Below are positions 47,149 through 59,262 of a stretch of DNA of 64,000 nucleotides, in pieces. The notes under the pieces were generated by a model, which was given only the letters and a program-made list of their open reading frames with translations, ran no database searches and had not been told where the DNA came from. Numbering within the stretch: the stretch's first letter is position 1; every line of letters begins with the position of its first letter. The DNA comes from Siphonodentalium dalli (Eukaryota > Mollusca > Scaphopoda > Gadilida > Siphonodentaliidae), in contig CP136063.1 of NCBI GenBank assembly GCA_032622095.1, forward strand, positions 214,165,982 to 214,229,981, given 5' to 3'. Position numbers and translations under genes: made by a program.

Positions 47149-47378
47149 CATGCGAGACAGAAGACAATTATTTTGGTGTTTGGGGTCTAAGGGGAGTAAT
47201 CCAAAACTTGCATGTTGAACGTAACACAGCACGTGCTCGCGACTCGCGAGCTTTGGATAAATAGTCCGTCAATGCTGATAGCAGGATTAACCCCTTGGAG
47301 TAGATTAACATCGTGTAGCTTCCGGGATTGGGGATACGATTTTTATTTTGGCAGAAAGTTGCTGAAAATATAATAAAT
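47149..47378 (-). mobile_element. Solo copy of Crypton 5' terminal region
   Basis: About 85% similar by eye to 45748-45969 in the same orientation, ending TTGCTGAAAATATAATAAAT. It has no associated recombinase reading frame, so it is a deletion derivative or a nonautonomous relative. Confidence 0.7.
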
Positions 47379-47580
47379 GACCGTGTCGTACCAACATCAA
47401 CTGCTGGACTTTTCGCATGATATGGTAGACGGGTTTATTGCCATGCATGCACATGGTGGATTCTTGGGGATCGAAGCGTTGATTCTGCCGAGATCCAGAT
47501 ATTCTGGCACCCAAGATATTAATTTGGATTGGTGTACGACAGTACGAACGTCCTCGTATATCAGATCCTGGAAAGTATAA

Positions 47581-47716
47581 GTTACACGGCATGTTGAGGA
47601 GGGTGCTGTTTGGCTTGACTCGGTTGAGACTCGTATCACCCGAGGCGATAGCCGAGGGGATACGAGAGTTGATCGGGCCATACCCGGGCAGTACCCCCCT
47701 CAACAAGCCGTGTACA
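47581..47716. mobile_element. Palindromic MITE, about 136 bp
   Basis: TTACACGGCATGTTGAGGAGGGT at the left pairs with CCCCCTCAACAAGCCGTGTAC at the right. GC-rich interior with a CGAGGCGATAGCCGAGG hairpin. Confidence 0.65.
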
Positions 47717-48385
47717 GTATTTATCCCCGGTCTCTGTTAACAAGCTATTCACACATATATAAGCGCAGTATTCCGTTGGATGAAAAGAAATGAGCCAAGG
47801 AAAGTAGCTCTATTTTGTTAGACTGCTTGTACGATAAAGAGAATATAGCTACTCTCCATAGACTGTTTGAATTTTGTCCAAGGGAAATATCAATTTTACA
47901 AGGGTGTACGAGAAATATTACCCAATTAAATCATATAAAAAGACTGATAAAGACTGGGATGATCAGTGAAATATTGCTAACAGCTAGATTATTCTGGCAC
48001 GATCTCGTAGACTTCGCGGTGACGACTACCACAATCCGCTAGAGGAACACCGTGTCCGTAACGTAACTATTACAAGTATAACCTTGATCTGCCCAAAATT
48101 TGGAACAACTTATCTCCAGTTTTATGCATAAGAATGTTTAAATATTGAATCATCAAATCGGTATTATTTTGTTTTTGTAAAAAGTTGCCACATGATACAC
48201 ATAATTGCATTCAAGTAAGCATTTTTTGCATGAGACGTATAGTATAGTCATTCAAGCGAGGTACAACCATTGATGACATCTGAGTACGAACATCAGAGTG
48301 CGATAATCGCCAACCATATTATTCGCTTGTGTATTCGCTTATATCTCAGCATGGTGCAAATTTATGCGATTAAATAATTGATTCA
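47717..48385. other. Unassigned, possible decayed retroelement sequence
   Basis: A 75-codon frame (47815-48042) contains no motif that I recognise. It is directly upstream of the RT relic on the same strand and may be an eroded part of it. Confidence 0.25.
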
Positions 48386-48389
48386 AATA

Positions 48390-50053
48390 ATACTATTATG
48401 GCCTCAACTGTGTGGAATAATCCGAAAATAAAAATCGGAGGTTCGTCGATCAACTTTAAATCGTGGAGAGATGCCGGAATATATTTTATAAATGATCTAT
48501 TCCAATCAGATAATACATTCCATACCCCACGCACACTTTATGCAACTTTCAATATCCGCGTTGATTTCATAACAATCAACAGCATAAAGCGTCAGATTAT
48601 GTCATTGGCAAGTTCTCTTAACCAACCCTTAATCCGTATACCCTACCCATGTATACCAAACAGTCTCATTCCGATACTCCGTTGTGTAAAAGGCTGTCAA
48701 TTATTTTATATAATTCTATCAAATGAGAAAACCATGCCGAATGCATGTCAATAATGGGAATCCAAATTTGGCGAGAAAATAGAAAATTGGGAAGAATATT
48801 TGAGCATGGCCTTTAAAACGACAACGGATACGAAATTACAGTGGCTCCAATTCAGAATAAACACACGAATTATTAGTACCAATACATTTCTGAAGGTGAC
48901 TAACCTTCGAGTCGACGATTTTTTCAATCGTTGTCATAACGTACAGGAAACCATTTCTCACATTTTCTGGGACTGTCCCCACGTCCAAACCTTTATGATA
49001 GAAATTGAAACATGGGCAAGAAACAACCAATTTCCCATTGATCTAACAAAAAAGTATATCATTATTGGCATAGATCATGAATACAAAAATTCAAAAAGTA
49101 ATCTGTTCCTACTAGTGCTGAAACAATATATATATATAGAACAAAATTCACACCCACACAACTATCACTTCGACCGTTCCTGTGTGATCTTCAATTTAGG
49201 TATGAATGCGAGAGATACAACGCAAAATGTAACATGAACTATGAATTCGATAACCAATGGCTGACACTTCGAAATGCCTTAAAAGTTAAATAATAGTGTA
49301 ATTGAAATCCAGATTTTTCAGGCACAAAGTACACACCGAGCTTAACAATGACTGGACAACACACAAAAGAAAACTATTACCCGGTACCAGAGCGGCAGAC
49401 ACGTATACAATATCTGTACAATTTCAGTACACCGATCATTTTTACTTTCCAATCATATTCCCCGAGAACTTCAATAGATATGCCGGTTTGCTTAACAATA
49501 CCACAATTTTTATTTCAGCCAAAGTCCGAAACATCAAGAGAGCGTTGTGTATTTTCCCCGAGTGCTGTCGAACCAATAATTACAACAACTACAATATTTG
49601 CAATACAGTTGCAATATGTTAGATTGTCTATTTATATTGTTTTTGGTAAATTCAGAATGTAAAAATATTTAAAACTGCACATAGTGTTTGGAACTTTGAT
49701 TATACAAACTTTAAATACTACATGTAACCAAATATTTTGAAGAAAAAAAAAGGAAAAATAAAAACTTATGTTATCAGCATGGTTGTAGCAAAATAGAGCC
49801 CATTTTCTGGAGAAAAATAAATTATACCAGCGTAGCCTAAAATTCACTTTTAACCTGAATACTCTTTGTTAAAATTATCCAAACACACTGTGTGCCTTTA
49901 AATATTTTAGAATTATATGTAAGAAAGTAGGCCAGGGCATGGTAGAGTCTCACTCTTCCAAGCCTTGGATTGAGAGAATGAATGTCTGTGAATTTTTTTC
50001 TTTCTTCCTTTGTCATTCTTTCTGCTAAATAAAAAATTTAAAAAAAGAAAAAA
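48390..50053 (+). mobile_element. 5'-truncated L1/Tx1-like retroposon with A-rich 3' end
   Basis: Contains the RT relic and about 760 bp of AT-rich 3' region. It ends in CTAAATAAAAAATTTAAAAA and a further A-rich run at 50027-50053, consistent with a polyadenylation signal and tail. Confidence 0.6.
48398..49292 (+). pseudogene. L1/Tx1-like RT C-terminal relic
   Basis: The frame starts with TVWNNPKIKIGG and SWRDAGIYFINDLF, the pattern that follows the RT in L1/Tx1-like elements. A single TAA at 48752-48754 interrupts it. The same frame then gives TTDTKLQWLQFRINTRIIST and the zinc-binding-type segment NRCHNVQETISHIFWDCP (CxxC degenerate, HxxxxC intact). A frame change near 49197 leads to a C-terminal NYEFDNQWLTLRNALK and a stop. 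The upstream RT palm and endonuclease are absent. Dead, 5'-truncated copy. Confidence 0.75.
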
Positions 50054-50364
50054 TATATATTATTCGCTTGTTGCCGCAATATATATCAGCCATGCAATAG
50101 CCATTGTTAGTGTGAATATCTGTCAACCAGTAATTTTTGTGTAAAATTACAAATTTCGATACCACTAAAAAGATATAAATATATGGCAAACGACAATATA
50201 TTGGATATTCGTTATTTGTTATGTATTGGTGTACTTATGTTCTAAGCCGTAGAACGTGTGGCTATACCATTCAATCTGATAGTGTATAACGAAGATCTGA
50301 ACGTGTGCTTTGTGAGGGGTAGTACTCCCAATTTAGTGTACAGCCTGTTAATCCGAAAACTCGC

Positions 50365-50513
50365 ACATTATCTGCTTATAAATAACTTGTTTTAGGCAGA
50401 TAATCTGCTTAGAATCCCCGCCTCAATTTTAGTCGATATTGTGCTGAAAATGAGAGCATTTTAGTCACATTATCCACTAATAATGAGGCGATTCTAAGCA
50501 GATTATGTGCGGA
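50365..50513. mobile_element. Small inverted-repeat element
   Basis: ATAATCTGCTTAGAATCCCC near 50399 pairs with GCGATTCTAAGCAGATTATG near 50490, and CGCCTCA with TGAGGCG. Additional ATTATCTGCTTA words lie nearby. Confidence 0.5.
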
Positions 50514-52420
50514 CAATGCCAGACATGAGCCAATTCACGACTGTTCAGATGTACGCTCGTTGACACTGTTTCCACTATGGTCCGCGCCCAGTGTAAGTTT
50601 GTTTTCACCCTGTGTTTATCGGGCCGTGTCGTTATGTGTGTCGTTATCCACATGTGTGACATATGTATATATATATATATATATATACTCATGTTTTGGA
50701 CTTCATTTTTGGAGTAGAACATTATTTCTGATGCGAATTATAAACAATATACAATATCAAGGTGTTACATGTGTATGATGCGAAAATGATGTAACACAAT
50801 GCTCAAGGTCTTCGGGCGGAATGGGACGCAGTCCATTAGATCATTTCGCCAATTCCTCATGCTGCGATTGTTGTGTGAAGTGGATTTCTTCAAAACTAGA
50901 TGTCTATGTTGCACTTTATCGACGCATCACAGATAGATTTTGTTCAATATTTTATTGAAAAAAAACAACAATCATAATAAGAAAAGTGATCAATAAAAGG
51001 GTAAAATGTAGTTATAAATATAGATAAGAAATTCCTCGCATTCTCATACACATCTCTCTGATTCTCTCAGTTCACACTCTTCCCTTGCTCACTAACTTCA
51101 CTCACTCTCATAAACTTACAAAATAAATATAGACATGTGACATTATTTGAATAAATGATATTTTTTGCAAATGTTTTCTTTTTTCCAGGTTTCTGGTATA
51201 CTATGATATTTGACGATTGCTGATTCTGCGAAATTGTGCGTTTTGTTCGCCTTCTGTAAGCTCTGGTTTTATTGCGTGCAAAATTTGCAAAGAGGTCGGA
51301 CATCAGGAAGATTCAGACTCGATTTGTCCATTTCAAATTAATTGGCCACCGGGGAGGGACCTGGACACACCAAGCGGACCATGGTTCCGCCTGGTGTGAG
51401 AATATTTTGAAATCTGAACACGAAAACTGCATCTAGACTGCATGGCCTCAAGCTTTACATTGTTGGAAGGAACATTTTCAACGGATTGCAGTCCAATATT
51501 TTGGCAAAAAGTAGCAAAATATGCAAATGTTGGTATAAAAACAACAACTTCTCCACTAATAATTTTCTGAAAAATAAAATTACGATAACAATTTCAACCT
51601 ATTACCAATTGTTGCTGTGAAAGTTCCAACTAATGTAGCGTCGGGTATGAAATGTCTAACTGCCCCACCCACTGTCTCAACATACGAACAGCCAAGTGCA
51701 TGACTGTTTACTGTTTGCGCTCCAGTATACACATAATCTTACTCGTATTTGAATTCATGCTGTATACTATTTTTCGCGAAATATAAAACGACTTCGAATT
51801 CCCCGGCACAATAAGGGTTTAAGGTAATGAGCATCTATATAGTATCAAATCTGCATTGCGTGTATGATTATTTATAGTCAATCTCAACAAGTATGAATGT
51901 GCAAAATGGTATACCACAATCGATAAAAAAGTCAATGTTTTAAAATGCATGTAACATATAGATAGCTTATTGCAACAGCACAGAAGTACATAAATATTCA
52001 TATGAACATTTATGTTCTATACTTGCTGCATATGGTGCTCGATTTATAATTTGCTTTTGGGAATTAAGAACCGATACTACCATACGAGGCGTTTTTAAAA
52101 TACTTCTGTCAGTTTTGAATTCTCATACCATGATGCGCGAATTTAAAATACGAGTAAGGTATGTCGATAAATACCTGAACTACAGTTCTACGAACATTAT
52201 ATATCACAGACGCCTTGAAATAATACAAAATTCAACTTCGAACACGATGATTTGGGTCTCAATAAATATTGCAACCTTTTTATTCATTGCAATTCTGGAA
52301 TCGGAAACGGAATAACATGCGACTTCCGAAAAGGGTATATTGCGTTACCCTAACATGAAACAATTCAAATAATTCGCGCATTGCTTTCTCTTTGTTTTAG
52401 TCATCATAACTATGTAGTAA
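50514..52420. other. No supported gene
   Basis: AT-rich. Contains a (TA)n run at 50663-50687. A frame at 51217-51399 includes a CKICKEVGHQEDSDSIC cluster downstream of a pyrimidine tract plus CAG (51175-51189). The Cys/His spacing (2-4-7) is not that of a standard zinc knuckle, so I do not call it a gene. Confidence 0.35.
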
Positions 52421-52582
52421 ACAGTAATGCTCTAAGTAATCGACTCCTTAACCACAGCGGAATTATGGGTAACTTTTCAGGATTTAGCCGATGAATGGCA
52501 ACAAGCCATATTTCCAGCTTTCCTATGAATTGCAACAAGCCATATTTCCGACTTCATCCTGAAAAGTTACCCAAGCTGTGAC
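52421..52582. mobile_element. Palindromic MITE, copy 3, rearranged
   Basis: Begins ACAGTAATGCTCTAAGTAAT and shares CTTAACCACAGCGGAATTAT and GAATGGCAACAAGCCATATT with the elements at 666 and 1128. The central hairpin is lost and its right arm is duplicated. Confidence 0.65.
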
Positions 52583-53088
52583 GTCATAATTATGGGAGGC
52601 AGGTGATTTTTCTGAGTCAGTGACATTTGGTTCTAATTAACTGTTGGAGTACATGGAGACGGAGGAAATTCTCTTCGACGTTACTAATATTTCGAGGGAT
52701 GTGTTCAGTGCCATTCTATAACTTTAGGTGAGAAAACTTGCCGAAACAACAACAAAAACATTATCGCGTTAAGTAACTTCGTTGTAAATAACAATTTTCT
52801 CGTCGTCGAAGGCTTTCATAATCAACTCAAACACAGTTTAGTTCGCCACCCTTGGACTTAATATTCATGATATACAAACTATATTCTGCAAAATAACTAT
52901 TTGTGTCCGGGAAAAAAAAACAATTAAGTGGACGTATAAAAGGGTGATCATTTGGAAAAACAATTCGGTTGACCTTTGACCTGTGCCCTTTGTCAACCAG
53001 AATACAGAGAAGGCGACATTCGGATATTCTTGATTGGTGAACGATTGCGGATAGTGGAAATCCTTGATTGGTGAATTATTAACAATTC
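52583..53088 (+). other. 5' region of the ORF1 element
   Basis: Noncoding. Two TTGATTGGTGAA words (53031, 53064) precede the ORF1 start. The retroelement 5' end cannot be placed. Confidence 0.35.
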
Positions 53089-54292
53089 ATGACAATGTCA
53101 GTTGACAGCGTGACGACTGGGTCAGCGCAAACGATGAGTACTACAAGCTTGGTTAACACCGTTACTGCCACAACTCATTGCATATCATTTACCACAGCAA
53201 CAACTGGAGCTGCATCCAGCCATCAAATGTATTCAACTATATCGTATAGCAACTCAATACCGGCGACTCGGGAGTCAGCAAGCACCAAAAGACCCATTGG
53301 TTCCGATGACAGTCTCTTAGCGGGTCTGGACCCTAAAAAACAAAGAGAATTATCTGGCTCTCTCTCTAATTCAGTGTTCGATATCCAGGACCCATATGCA
53401 AATAGCACTATGACGGAAGAAGACTATCATCGATCTCAGGGATTCTCAGCTCCACCTCCACCACCACCTACATTTCCAATTCCACAAGTATCTCCCTTGA
53501 ACTTACCACCACCACCACCACAGTTATTACATCAGACCAGAATGCCAGCTCATGTCATTCCAAGTCACCTTCACGGGCTATCTCAAATTTCTACCACATC
53601 GGGAACAGACTTCTCAAATGGACTCATAACAGCCCTCCAAAATCCGCAAGTAAAAACTCTGTTCTCATAAATGTTCACAGTTCCAATACGTGGGATGTTG
53701 AAGGAAGCAACATCGGGTATCAGAGCCGATATCGAATCTATGAAGAAAGATTTATCAGAGAAGGATCGACAAATAAACGATCTCATTAACACAGTTGACG
53801 ACCTCCGTCAATACACAATGAGAGACTCACTCAGAATTAGCGGCATACCAGAGGGCGATGATGAAGAGCAAGAGCAGTTAATACTCGACTTAGCAAAGGA
53901 CATGGGAGTACCAATGAAAGAGCACGAAATACAACGCAGTCATCGCTCTGGTGACCCACGGTATGCCACAACAAGTAAACCACGGACGCTCCTAGTCAAA
54001 TTTGGAGACTACAAAATCAGGAAGAGATTCTACAAGGGACGGTCTAATATGAAAGGGAAGTCGTCGTTGAAAGGCATTTTTTGTGAATGAGCATCTCACA
54101 AGCACTCGATCGGGCATGGCAGCTCGCTGCGGAAAGTTGGCAAAACTAAACTTCATCGACAGCACATGGACGTACGGTGGAGTGATCTTCGTGAAAGTTA
54201 GGTCATATGACAAAGCAATTAGACTCACAACATTCGAGGACATTTATGATCTCCAGGGTAAACTGGGTGTAAGATCAGAAGATCTCAATTAA
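53089..54292 (+). pseudogene. L1-like ORF1 protein, one stop and one frameshift
   Basis: RNA-binding chaperone of L1/Tx1-type retrotransposons. Residues 1-193 are Ser/Thr-rich with two Pro runs (PPPPPP, PPPPP), then a TAA at 53668-53670. The same frame continues with a coiled-coil segment (ESMKKDLSEKDRQINDLI) and an RRM-like core: RDSLRISGIPEGDDEE, IQRSHRSGDP, RTLLVKFGDYKIRKRFYKGR. After a T-run indel near 54077 the C-terminal domain follows as FVNEHLTSTRSGMAARCG and WTYGGVIFVK. Domain order and motifs match animal L1-like ORF1p. No ORF2 follows within 9 kb, so the copy is orphaned. Confidence 0.85.
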
Positions 54293-54299
54293 CTTCTGA

Positions 54300-54750
54300 G
54301 TCTGATGGCCTCATAAGGCCTCATCGTTGAGCACAAGCTCAATATACATCATTGAGCACAAGCTCAATAAACATGACGTGCTCCCTACCATACATGTATA
54401 TGTACATTCACGATACGACATATAGTACCAGTCCAAAATATCTCGATTAACTTCTTGATCTTATGGTCCCGTAGGACACCAGTATGCTTCCTACCACAGA
54501 TCTACATATATGTATATACACGACAAGATATAATATCATGCACCAGCATGGTCCTCACATGCCCAATGGGTAAAAATAATATGCAATGACTATGAAACAC
54601 ACGATCCTTCCCCTTTCAAATTATATCTGCTATTGTGTGTATTATCACCTTGATTTTAACTGCTCAACAGCCCAAAATGTGAAGCCATGCATGTACATCG
54701 AGGCATATATATAATCCAGCGGTATTGTATTGTTTACTGCGCGAAAACGC
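54300..54750 (+). other. Region after ORF1, short repeats, no ORF2
   Basis: TTGAGCACAAGCTCAATA is duplicated (54325, 54353), each a small palindrome. A degenerate AACTTCTkGrTCTkATGG word is also repeated. No endonuclease or RT is found. Confidence 0.45.
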
Positions 54751-54756
54751 AACTGG

Positions 54757-55110
54757 AACGCGCTGCAACTTTATTTATAAACAATGCGTAATTTTCTCTA
54801 GCTATATTCGTAAACAATGAGTAAATGCCTTCATTGTATGCGTAAGGCGGAACCTGATTTGATTGGTCACTTTCCTCTTCTGTAACAATAACCCAATTAT
54901 AATCGATCCACTTCCATCATCAAAAGAACAGCGCGGTAGATCGGTCGACACAATCTGCAATCCACTGCAACTGTATTTATAAACTGAACAATGCGTAACT
55001 TACTCAAGCGTTCTTTGTAAACAATGCGTAAATTCCGTTATAACGTGCACGTAAGGGTGTACCCGGTTTCGATTGGCCACTGTTCTCTCTAGTAACTGTT
55101 ACAATGATGA
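54757..55110. repeat. Imperfect tandem duplication, about 200 bp
   Basis: GCAACTTTATTTATAAACAATGCGTAA..GTAAACAATGAGTAAAT (54757-54905) recurs as GCAACTGTATTTATAAAC..GTAAACAATGCGTAAAT (54958-55110), each followed by a GATTGGyCACT word. Confidence 0.6.
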
Positions 55111-55199
55111 TAACAACGCGGGTGATTGGATAAGCCGGCTATAGAAGAGCTCAATCACTCAGTACTCTCGAGCGTGGGTTGCGGATTTCATTTAACGGT

Positions 55200-55715
55200 C
55201 GACGTCTTCTCATTTCAATGCCAAGTAGAATGCTTCTAATAGCGCAATCCTCTGTAATTCTGGAAAACAACCATTTCAAACTACAGTCAATTATTTAATG
55301 AGGTGTCCACTCAACTTGAGCTGACTAGGATTTTTATGGACTATTAATCGATCACACAATCAAGAGTTATCGCTCGTCAATTATATAGACTGTTTTCGTT
55401 GTGTGACATAATTCTGAATAGCTCACACAATCGAGAGTTATATCGCTGTCTCTTTCATGTTGACTAAATCGACAAGATGGGGCCAGCTGAACCAACAAAC
55501 GGCTTCCCGCATGTGAAATTGAATAGATAAATTTGAATTTGTAGAATAACGCAAGACTCTTTTATCTCGATATCTAATGCGAAGTAAAACGTTTTCAATC
55601 GCGCAATCTCCTGTAATTCTGGAAAAAATAACCATAAGATATACTGCAGTCAATTATTTAATGATGTGTCCATTCAACTTACGCTGATTATTATTTTTAT
55701 GGACTAGATATGTGT
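55200..55715. repeat. Imperfect tandem repeat, about 350 bp period
   Basis: GCGCAATCCTCTGTAATTCTGGA..CAGTCAATTATTTAATGAGGTGTCCA (55240-55345) recurs as GCGCAATCTCCTGTAATTCTGG..CAATTATTTAATGATGTGTCC (55600-55705). ACACAATCAAGAGTTATCGC is another shared word. Confidence 0.65.
55352..55590. repeat. 240-bp block duplicated at 62968-63195
   Basis: CACACAATCAAGAGTTATCG through AACGCAAGACTCTTT is matched in the same orientation on the far side of the 3.3 kb tandem duplication. Confidence 0.75.
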
Positions 55716-56063
55716 ATGTGTATACATGATTCTTTATTATTATATACAAATATGATAATTAACTTGGACGATGATTGTCCGCTATATGATGCGTTATATT
55801 AGAGGCTGATATGCTATTCCTTCCTCTGTTCCTTCTCTTTTAATTTGGAAGGAATGGGCTGGGGGGTAAATCGCTTACCTCCACAATTATAGCCTTTGAC
55901 CATAAAATGGCAACACCGCCAATAAATGTGACAGCCAATAAGCGAGCATCATTCCATTCCTTCCCTTCGGAAGGAATGGTCTGACGTTTGCTGTGGTAAG
56001 TCCAATCGCTTCGAATAGCGGACATTCAATCCACGACCAATCATATGCATGCATACGTTAATC
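55716..56063. other. No gene; GGAAGGAATGG inverted words
   Basis: TTTGGAAGGAATGG (55845) and CCATTCCTTCCCTTCGGAAGGA (55953) form local hairpins. Nothing else recognised. Confidence 0.35.
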
Positions 56064-56762
56064 ATTTCGGCCAATTTGGCCGGTTACTTTATGTGACTTT
56101 TTCATCTGACGTGTGTGTCGGAATAATGATATGGAGGATTTATGTAAATGTTAGCCCAAACTACATTTCCAAGTAACGATGGTTTTGTTGTTTATTTTGA
56201 GGAATAATACCGCGTCAGATGAATTCAGCCCAAATATGTTAACAGTTGTCGTGTAAAACATTCGGCAGTAAGTTAGCGTTGTTTAGTATTTGTGGATGTC
56301 CTTTAACATGGGGAAAATAGACTACTGCGCTTGAACGAGTATGTGAATTGTCGTTTTTAATGTATAGCAACTTTATAATCAATAACAGAGGCATTCTCTG
56401 TCAAATAAGGTCGGTCTATTTACGATACCAATTGGGGAACTTTGTAAATTAAATTACGCGTAAACTTAACCTGCTGCAAATAGAAAAGGTGTCGAAATCG
56501 GCGTACTCGCCCCATGGGCTAACTCGCCCAATCGGCGCGTGCCAACTCGGAATAAAAGGCCAACTCGGAATAAAAGATGCATACGGGGTGTTATATGGCG
56601 TTTGGTCCGTTGTTTCTCAATGAATATTATTGAAATTTGGCGTATATGTCCGGGCTAGGACATGGAATACAACAACGTTTGAATTGTTTTTAAATTTACA
56701 AATTTGTTGATTTTATTCATTTTGTTTTCGTTCTGAAACACACTATAAAGTGTATATAATAT

Positions 56763-57066
56763 AATAACGAACACGAGACATACATAATTTATGAACTGTT
56801 AACAAAATATATCAAATTCAATACATGACAAAGATGACTCAGTGGAGTTTATAAAGTGAACATAAAAACATTGAAGTAAGAATCTTTTTAAGGAATTCAA
56901 CTTTATTTAATGATAATAAACACATAAATTAAAATAACAAACATGAGACATACATGATTTATAAACTGTTAACAACAGATATCAAACTCAATACATGACA
57001 AAGATGACTCAGTGAAGTTTATAAAATGAACATAAAAATATTAAGGTAAAAATCTTTTTAAGCATT
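56763..57066. repeat. Internal direct repeat, about 173 bp period
   Basis: AACrAACAyGAGACATACAT through AATCTTTTTAAG occurs twice in tandem; the same pair exists in the other copy of the large duplication (about 60070-60370). Confidence 0.75.
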
Positions 57067-57104
57067 ACTAAACCGTTTAGCACAGTCCACTTCACTCATC
57101 CGAT

Positions 57105-58450
57105 CATCACTAAACTTCATATTTATCTTGATATTGATCTATCAGATGAGAGCTATCAAATATTTTTTTAATTTTATAGGAAAAAATGGTCGCCAGCGGC
57201 CATATTGCATTTACGTTATATGTTATCGCGTCATGTCGATATCTAGTATTACTTAGAAATTTCACCTTTCCAGATTCATAATTGCTCCATTGACTGTAAC
57301 AGATGGAATTATTCCCCTCTTCGGATAGAGTGTCACTGAAACTTTATTTTGTCAGACTGTCTGTATAGTCACTGATTATATATGGCAATAATCTGTAATA
57401 AGATGTAGCACTATTTTATTTTATATTTACATGCAGTGCTGTTTTTATACAACAATTCTAATCCCCCCTAGATCATCATGTGATCGACCATACATCGCGC
57501 GAGGACCTGGTTGAATTAAGGGGGGTTTTTATGGATAACTTCTGTCCTCAAGCTAGATTATACTTATGACATTTAATGGCATGTTTCTCACATGGAGGGT
57601 TAGATATGCGTGAGACACCACCACTCTTCAATTCACACCAAGTTATCAGCTGTCATATTCGGATATTAGAACCCATAGCCATGATATATGGTTTATTTTG
57701 TGTATACTAGTAATATTGTTATATTCAGTACCTTTATATACCAGTACTGTGTATAACAATGCATATACATTAATCCATGTATACATGTATATTGATTCAA
57801 CGGATTCAGTGGTTTTGTCCATCAGTCTATCAAATTTGCGGGGAAAACATGGCCACAAGCAGTACACCCTGTTAAATTTCGAATTTGAATCAATTGGCGC
57901 ACGCTGCAGCCAGCTTTTATTGGAGAACTTTTTCTCATGTGGATAGTTTGGGTCACTGCTAGATGTGAGCCATGTTTTGTTCTCAAGCTGTCCTTGTGAA
58001 GACATCACTGCCAGCGGTGATCTTGAATTTTACTATTTTTATGGCTAAATAATTTGGTTGATCCTACAGACGACACCCCTTGTCCGATCGTCACCAGATT
58101 CCACAATGATCTTCTGGATAACCAGGGGGAGAGTAATCTAATTTTCCCGAATTTCGTTAAAAAACATTACCACAGGCAGCATTTGGTATCTTACTGTTTG
58201 ATCCTCTTTTGCGTGACTGAATTGTTTAGCAACTGTACAGTCATATCCCTCATCTGATAGTCACCACACTTTATATTGATCTTCCGGCTGACAACTAGAT
58301 GGGAGCTATCGAATGCTTTGAATTTTTTGGGAAAACATTGTCGCCAGCAGTCATCTTCTATTTTGGTTTTTATATACATGTATATCTCTTCATTCGGATA
58401 GCCAGTATTACGTAGGTACTTCAACTTTCCGCATTCCTGTCATCATTTGA
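57105..58450 (-). pseudogene. Possible triplicated exon-like segments
   Basis: Three minus-strand segments (57110-57300, 57646-58008, 58190-58436) share a protein-level pattern. A Cys/Glu-Gly-Lys start (ECGKLKYLRNTGYPNEE, and SGKVKFLSNTRY in the other) is followed by a Trp or Cys region and a closing FPKKFKAFDSSHL or FPRKFDRL. The first two share DNA similarity as well (GAGCTATCrAAT..GTCGCCAGC). The GYPN and Cys positions are faintly reminiscent of CUB modules. Copy 2 differs from copy 1 mostly by amino-acid-changing substitutions in the 120-codon frame (L/F, T/I, S/C, N/K, E/K, R/G), which argues against a working gene. Remnants of an exon or of a transposon are both possible. Confidence 0.25.
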
Positions 58451-58611
58451 AATATAAAAATTTACCTGATACCATGCACCCTTCAAAATTTGTTTCGTCG
58501 TATCTATTTTAATGACCCGTATGGTAATATTGATACAGATATATTTGTCAAACATTTCTTTGTACAATATACAGGTATTTAGTTTGTAACTAAATCTAGA
58601 AATATATAATA

Positions 58612-59262
58612 GTAGCTGGTGGACCCTACTTCGTCCGGGATGTTCCCCTCTGATTTTCGGAGAATTGCGCGATTTAACCTTGAATTGACCATTTTAAAGG
58701 TGAACGTCATGTCGGGTCACGATTTGACCCGCCCAAAACACTCCCCGGACAAAAGTCACGACAAAAGTACCCGTCGAAATCCGCCCGGCTTTACCCGATT
58801 TGACCTTGAATTGACAATTTTGAATGCCAAGATCAGGTCAGGGTCATAATTTGACCCACCCGAAACACTCCTGGGACAAAAGTAACAGTAGGTATTATAT
58901 TTCGTTGAAATACTTCATTTTACCAGATTTGACCTTGAATTGATCTTTTTGAATGTCAAAGTCAGGTCGGGATCAAGATTTGACCCGTCCAAAGAGTCCA
59001 GAAACATGCCTACATCAGCACGTTCGAGAACATGGTCCCACGTGAAATTGGACCCGTCAATATTGCTCCCGGGATCGAAGTAGTCCTACACACAAATTTT
59101 TAGTCGGATCGGTCAAGGTCCAGAAACATGCCTATGAGCGAGGTCAAGTTGACACGTTAAATACCAAATCCGAGTCGGATCAGTCGAGCAGTGTTAGAGT
59201 CTATAACACATACACACATGCATACACACATACATACAGACAGGTGTTCCAAAATGTATAAT
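58612..59262 (-). mobile_element. Helitron-like unit, second subfamily, minus strand
   Basis: On the minus strand it starts near 59262 with TTATACATTTTGGAACACCTGTCTGTATG. It carries CAATTCAAGGTCAAAT repeats and ends at the hairpin CCCGGACGAAGTAGGGTCC. The same family as 41100-41824. By comparison with copy 2, an internal deletion fused two units into one. Confidence 0.65.

Noticed and set aside
47305-47706. 133-codon ORF
   Set aside because: Overlaps the solo Crypton end and a palindromic MITE; no motif.
51217-51399. Possible CCHC zinc knuckle (CKICKEVGHQEDSDSIC)
   Set aside because: Spacing is 2-4-7 instead of the standard 2-4-4, the frame is short, and no neighbouring gag or ORF1 frame supports it.
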